A stretch of DNA of 64,000 nt, taken from NCBI RefSeq assembly GCF_009604385.1, contig NZ_WEGJ01000002.1, forward strand, positions 124,001 to 188,000. Reading direction: 5' to 3'. The DNA comes from Streptomyces smaragdinus (GTDB taxonomy: Bacteria; Actinomycetota; Actinomycetes; Streptomycetales; Streptomycetaceae). Below the pieces are notes generated by a model, which ran no database searches, was not told where the DNA came from, and saw only the letters and a list, made by a program, of their open reading frames with translations. Shown here one piece after another: positions 60,465 through 64,000 of this stretch. A program made the position numbers and the translations under genes. Position 1 is the stretch's first letter. Every line of letters starts with the position of its first letter.

Positions 60465-62211
60465 GGCGGTGCTCCTCGACGAGCTGTGCGAGTGCCGCGC
60501 CGAACGCGGCCGGAGTGGGAGTCGTGAAGAAGAGGGCGGCCGGTACGGGCACGCCGTACCGCTCCTGGGTACGGGCCGCGATCCGCACCACGGCGAGCGA
60601 GTCGGCGCCGAGGGTGAACAGATCGTCGTCCGCTCCGACCTCCGGCCGGCCGAGGACGTCGGCCCACAGGGCGCGGACCTCGGCGACGAGACTGCCGTCG
60701 CCGACCGGGACGGGCGCCGGGGCGGGGGCGGCCGGGGCCTTTGGAACAGCCGACGGGTCGGGCCGCCATGCCTCCGCGGTGACGGACTTGCCCACGGGCT
60801 CGTCGGGTTGTGCGGCCAACTGCTCGAGCAGTTCGGTGAGTTCGGAGACGAACGCGCCCGCGGCCGCAGCGGAGAAGCGCTCCCGCGGGTACGTCAGCAC
60901 CAGCTCGGCCCCGTCCGCCCCGGTGGTCGCCGCCAGGGTCAGGTCGTAGGCGGTCCCGTCGACCTCCTGCCCCCACGGCCGTACGGTCAGCCCGCCGCCC
61001 CAGTCGCCCGGCGTGTCACGCCCGTTGTCCTCGCGCTCGATGAACAGCGCCTGGAAGACGGGGTGCACGCCCGGCAGCCGGCGCGGTGACAGCGCCGAGA
61101 CGATCTGGTCGAACGGCGTTGCGTTGGCCAGCGCGGCGGCCAGTGTGTCCCGTACCCGGGGTGCCAGCGTCCGGTAGTCCGGGTCGCCCTGCAGCTTGAC
61201 CCGTACCGGCAGCAGATCGGTGAAGCACCCCACAGTGGCCGCCAGTTCCGGGTGCGGCCGCCCGCCGGAGACCACGCCCACGGTCGCCTCCCGGGTGCCC
61301 GCCGCCCGGGCCAGCAGCACCAGGAACGCCGTCAGCAGCACGACGTGCGGGGTCAGCGGCGCCGGCCCGGGCCCCGCCTCGCGCAGCGCGCGCAGGGTGT
61401 CCGCGTCCACCCGGGCGGTGGCCGTGGCGGTGCTCCGGCCGCCGGGGCGCGGGCGCCTCGCGGGCGGAGCCAGCGCGGGGGAGAGGCGGTCGGGGGCGCC
61501 GGTGAGCTGATGGCGCCAGTACGCCAGCCGGCCGGGCAGGATCCGCTCCAGCCGCTCGCGCGACCACTGGGCGTAGTCCGCGTAGTCCGGCGCCTCGGGG
61601 GCGGCGGGGGAGGGGTCGTCGCGGTAGGCCGTGGCGAGCTGGTCCAGGAGTACGGCCATGGAGGGGCCGTCCGCCGCGATGTGATGGCACGCCAGCAGCA
61701 GCCGGTGGCGGTCCGGGGCCAGCCGCAGCACGGTGAGCCGCAGCAGCCGACCGGCCGCCGGGTCGAAGGGCTGCCCGGCGGCGTCCACCGCCATCCCGGC
61801 CGCCAGATCCTCCCGTTCGGCCTCCGGGAACGGCGCCAGGTCCAGGACCTCGACCAGCTCCCCGGCCTCCGCCGCCGTGGGCGGTGCGGCCGGCGGCGTC
61901 TGCCACGGCTCCACGTCGTCCCGGGCGGCGAACCGGGTGCGCAGGACGGGGTGCCGGCCCACGACGGAGGCCAGCGCCGCCGTCAGCCGGGCGGTGTCCA
62001 GGGGGCCGTCCACGGCCAGGCCGAGGGTCACGGGCGGGGTGGCGCCGGGGCCGGCGACCAGCTCGGCCAGCCAGACGCGGCGCTGCTCCGCCGAGCAGAC
62101 CAGCGGGCGCCCGTCCCGCGGCGCGCGCGGCAGACCGCCGCCCGCGGGCGCGGCCGACTGGCGCCGGGCTGCGAGCAGGCGCAGCGCCAGCTCACGGCGT
62201 TCCTCGCTCAT
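60457..62211 (-). CDS. Stand-alone condensation-carrier didomain protein (no adenylation domain)
   Basis: The 584-residue protein has an NRPS condensation domain (SAEQRRVWLAELVAGPG; HHIAADG at 176-182) and a C-terminal carrier domain (DDLFTLGADSLAVVRIA, Ser538), with an Ala/Pro linker between. There is no adenylation domain, so the carrier must be loaded in trans. The start overlaps the E2 stop (ATGA), making the pairing with the E2 acyltransferase translationally tight. The simplest role is as a starter-loading and first condensation protein for the C-A-T module downstream. Confidence 0.92.
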   Translation of the reverse strand: MSEERRELALRLLAARRQSAAPAGGGLPRAPRDGRPLVCSAEQRRVWLAELVAGPGATPPVTLGLAVDGPLDTARLTAALASVVGRHPVLRTRFAARDDVEPWQTPPAAPPTAAEAGELVEVLDLAPFPEAEREDLAAGMAVDAAGQPFDPAAGRLLRLTVLRLAPDRHRLLLACHHIAADGPSMAVLLDQLATAYRDDPSPAAPEAPDYADYAQWSRERLERILPGRLAYWRHQLTGAPDRLSPALAPPARRPRPGGRSTATATARVDADTLRALREAGPGPAPLTPHVVLLTAFLVLLARAAGTREATVGVVSGGRPHPELAATVGCFTDLLPVRVKLQGDPDYRTLAPRVRDTLAAALANATPFDQIVSALSPRRLPGVHPVFQALFIEREDNGRDTPGDWGGGLTVRPWGQEVDGTAYDLTLAATTGADGAELVLTYPRERFSAAAAGAFVSELTELLEQLAAQPDEPVGKSVTAEAWRPDPSAVPKAPAAPAPAPVPVGDGSLVAEVRALWADVLGRPEVGADDDLFTLGADSLAVVRIAARTQERYGVPVPAALFFTTPTPAAFGAALAQLVEEHRHG

Positions 62212-63380
62212 GCCGTGGCCTCCGCCAGCCGTACCGGATCCTCCAGCAGCTCACGCACGCCGGTCAGCAGCGCCGTGATCTGCGAGCCGTTGACCAGCCG
62301 GTGGTCGTACGCGGCCCCCAGGTGCACCAGGGAGCGCTCACGGAAACCCCCCGTCCCGTCGGACACCACGGTCGGCTGGGGCGCCGCGAGCGCCAGCGCG
62401 CACGCCTGCCCGGGGAAGACGACCGGCACCGCGAACACCACGCCGGGCTCGGTGTGCAGGGTGACGGTGATGTTGGCGCCCTCCAGCTCACTCGCCCGGA
62501 AGTTGCCGCGCAGGCCCGCCATGCGGAAGCGCATCAGGGTCCGCGAGACCTCCCCCAGGGAGGCCGTGCCGGCGTCCCGTACCACCGGTACGAACAGCCC
62601 GGCGCCCACGTCGAACGTCACGCCCACCTGCGCGCCCGGCACGACGCGGGCGGCGCTCCCGTCGGCGGTCAGCGACGCGAAGCACGCCGGGTGCCGCTCC
62701 CGCTGGGCGGCCAGCGCCGCCACCGTCAGCTCCGCCGGGCCGACGAGGGTGCCGGCCTCGGCGCTCAGCTCGCGGGCGCGGGCCAGGGCCTCGGTGAGGT
62801 CGACCCGTACAGCGGTGTACGCGTCGGGCACGGTCCGGTGCGAGAGCGAGACCGTCTCGGCGACCGCCCGCTGGACCCGGGTGAGGGGGGTGAACACGGT
62901 GCCGGGCGGGTCGTCGTCGGCGACCGGGGCCTGCGGTTCGGGAGGCGCGAGACGCTCCACGTCCGACCGCCGTACCACCGCGACGCCCAGCTCCCGTACC
63001 CGCTCCTCGGGAATGCCCAGCCGGTCCAGCAGCTCCCGGGCCGGCCGGGTGATCACCGGCCCGTCGCCCGCCGGGGCCGCCGCGGCGGCAGGGGCGTCCC
63101 GCGCCCGGTCGCGGGCCGCGGCCAGGGACTCCTCGTCGGCGTGCACCCGGGCCAGCAGCGCGCCCGGCGGGTACTCCCGCCCCTCCTCGGCCAGCCGCTC
63201 GACGAAGCCGCTCGCCTCGGCCTCCACCTCCTCGACCGCCTTGGAGGTCTCCGCCTCCAGCAGCGGCTCCCCGGCGACCGCCTTGCCGCCGTCCGGCACC
63301 GACCAGGTGAGGAGCACGTAGGCCGCGTCGTTGTTGTTGAGCTTCGGCATCCGCACCTCGTGCGCGCCTGTCCCCGTCAT
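62208..63380 (-). CDS. 2-oxoacid dehydrogenase E2 (lipoyl acyltransferase) in NRPS operon
   Basis: The 390-residue protein has an N-terminal lipoyl domain with the lipoylation site in EAETSKAVEEVEAEASG, a peripheral-subunit-binding region (VITRPARELLDRLGIPEERV) and an acyltransferase catalytic domain ending HLGAAYDHRLVNGSQ, whose DHRXXXG carries the catalytic His. It accepts an acyl group from lipoate after E1 decarboxylation and passes it to a thiol, normally CoA. In this operon a carrier protein phosphopantetheine is a likely alternative acceptor. The ATG overlaps the E1 stop (ATGA). A housekeeping E2 would have an E3-linked context, which is not seen. Confidence 0.92.
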   Translation of the reverse strand: MTGTGAHEVRMPKLNNNDAAYVLLTWSVPDGGKAVAGEPLLEAETSKAVEEVEAEASGFVERLAEEGREYPPGALLARVHADEESLAAARDRARDAPAAAAAPAGDGPVITRPARELLDRLGIPEERVRELGVAVVRRSDVERLAPPEPQAPVADDDPPGTVFTPLTRVQRAVAETVSLSHRTVPDAYTAVRVDLTEALARARELSAEAGTLVGPAELTVAALAAQRERHPACFASLTADGSAARVVPGAQVGVTFDVGAGLFVPVVRDAGTASLGEVSRTLMRFRMAGLRGNFRASELEGANITVTLHTEPGVVFAVPVVFPGQACALALAAPQPTVVSDGTGGFRERSLVHLGAAYDHRLVNGSQITALLTGVRELLEDPVRLAEATA

Positions 63381-64000
63381 ATCCGTGCCTCCTGTCGGTC
63401 GGCCGCCATCCGTTCCGCGACGGCCCGCCGGATGTCCCCGGCACTCACGAACACGTCCTCCTCCAGCCCCGGCGCCGCCGGTATCACCCCGTCCGCCGCG
63501 CACAGCACGTCCACCGGCCCGCGCAGCGAGCGCCACAACCGGGTGTGCAGCCCGTGCGCCACCTCGGTCCCCCAACTCGCGCCGGGTGTACCGTCCTCCG
63601 CCACGACCACCGCCGGGGCACCGCCGCACAGCGCCGCCAGCTCCTCCCCGGGCACCGGCCACAGCCGCGCCGGGACCAGCACCCGCACCCAGAGCTCGTC
63701 CTCCAGCAGCAGCTCCCGCGCGGCCTCCACCGCCCGGTGCGCCAGACCCCCCGGGACGATCAGCACGGCGTCCGGCTCCCCGCCGCCCGCCGGCTCCACG
63801 ACCGCGATGCCGGGGCCGCCGTCCGGCTCGGCGGTGATCCGGTACCGGAAGACGTCGTCCACCGTGCCGCCGGTCCAACGGCGCGTCGTGTACAGGATCT
63901 TGTCCTCGAACAGCACCGACGGCGTCCCCGACTCCAGCGCGTGGAACAGCAGCTCACCGGCGTCATGACACGGCGTCAGCTCGTACAGCGCGAGATCCGG
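63377..64000 (-). CDS. 2-oxoacid dehydrogenase E1 component, C-terminal (transketolase C) part, 5' end outside window
   Basis: The frame is open to the window edge, so only about the last 207 residues are seen. They contain PDLALYELTPCHDAGELLFHAL followed by VLFEDKILYTTRRWTGG, which matches the C-terminal half of the E1 beta chain (or of a fused E1). The GGPAVVVAEDGTPGASWGTEVAH segment fits the transketolase C-terminal domain. The thiamine diphosphate motif would lie upstream. It feeds the E2 encoded next (ATGA overlap). The 2-oxo acid is unknown. Confidence 0.88.
   Translation of the reverse strand, partial: PDLALYELTPCHDAGELLFHALESGTPSVLFEDKILYTTRRWTGGTVDDVFRYRITAEPDGGPGIAVVEPAGGGEPDAVLIVPGGLAHRAVEAARELLLEDELWVRVLVPARLWPVPGEELAALCGGAPAVVVAEDGTPGASWGTEVAHGLHTRLWRSLRGPVDVLCAADGVIPAAPGLEEDVFVSAGDIRRAVAERMAADRQEARI

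Noticed and set aside
1-64000. tRNA genes, CRISPR arrays, insertion sequences, attachment sites
   Set aside because: No cloverleaf-like gene, spaced repeat array or transposase or integrase was found on either strand.

Overview
The window is a stretch of a very GC-rich actinobacterial chromosome, almost certainly Streptomyces. Third codon positions are nearly all G or C, GTG starts are frequent, genes are joined by ATGA and GTGA overlaps, and the content is typical: MurT/GatD, ROK and LacI regulators beside sugar transporters, xylanases, a truncated haemoglobin, two regulators with a rare TTA codon, and an NRPS cluster. I saw no tRNA, rRNA, CRISPR array or insertion sequence. The first gene (FAD monooxygenase) and the last (2-oxoacid dehydrogenase E1) run off the window.

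Layout. 1-9.4 kb is housekeeping-like: monooxygenase tail, bacterial PARG and PlsC acyltransferase, an acyl-CoA dehydrogenase divergent from a TetR gene over two palindromes, peptide deformylase, murT-gatD, 6-phosphofructokinase and a CtaG-type oxidase assembly protein. 9.4-11.5 kb holds an FtsK/TraB-like ATPase flanked by two near-copies of a 64-residue membrane protein. 11.7-17.7 kb has a quinone oxidoreductase with two acyl-CoA dehydrogenases, an aldo/keto reductase, a lipoprotein, a group III truncated haemoglobin and a membrane rhodanese.

17.9-29.2 kb is a complete glucuronoxylan-use locus. It contains a BxlEFG-type ABC transporter, an intracellular GH3 enzyme and a divergent LacI regulator, followed by an exported GH115 alpha-glucuronidase and a secreted GH10 xylanase. 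The transporter promoter and the GH115 upstream region share a CGAAA-N3-TTTCG palindrome; at GH115 it is the centre of a perfect 41-bp inverted repeat.

29.3-43.4 kb carries a cupin, an AlkD-like protein, a FUSC membrane protein, a five-gene solute-binding-family-5 ABC operon ending in a ROK regulator with a TTA codon, glucose-6-phosphate dehydrogenase, a DUF4389 protein, an ArsC-like protein with an MFS transporter, and a DUF899 protein. 43.5-50.2 kb looks accessory, with visibly lower GC in places: two SAM methyltransferases (one resembling those of ATP-grasp peptide systems), an anti-sigma-type ATPase, a TTA-containing TPR regulator, an epimerase, an acetyltransferase and an ECF sigma factor.

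51.8-64 kb is one tightly coupled minus-strand operon read from the right: E1 (partial), lipoyl E2 acyltransferase, a condensation-carrier didomain with no adenylation domain, a C-A-T module, and a 1842-residue C-A-T-TE protein fused to a complete MFS exporter. The simplest reading is that E1/E2 make an acyl unit that is loaded on the A-less carrier, extended by a residue whose binding code resembles lysine codes and then by serine, released by an unusual thioesterase and exported by the fused transporter. This is the most interesting system in the window.
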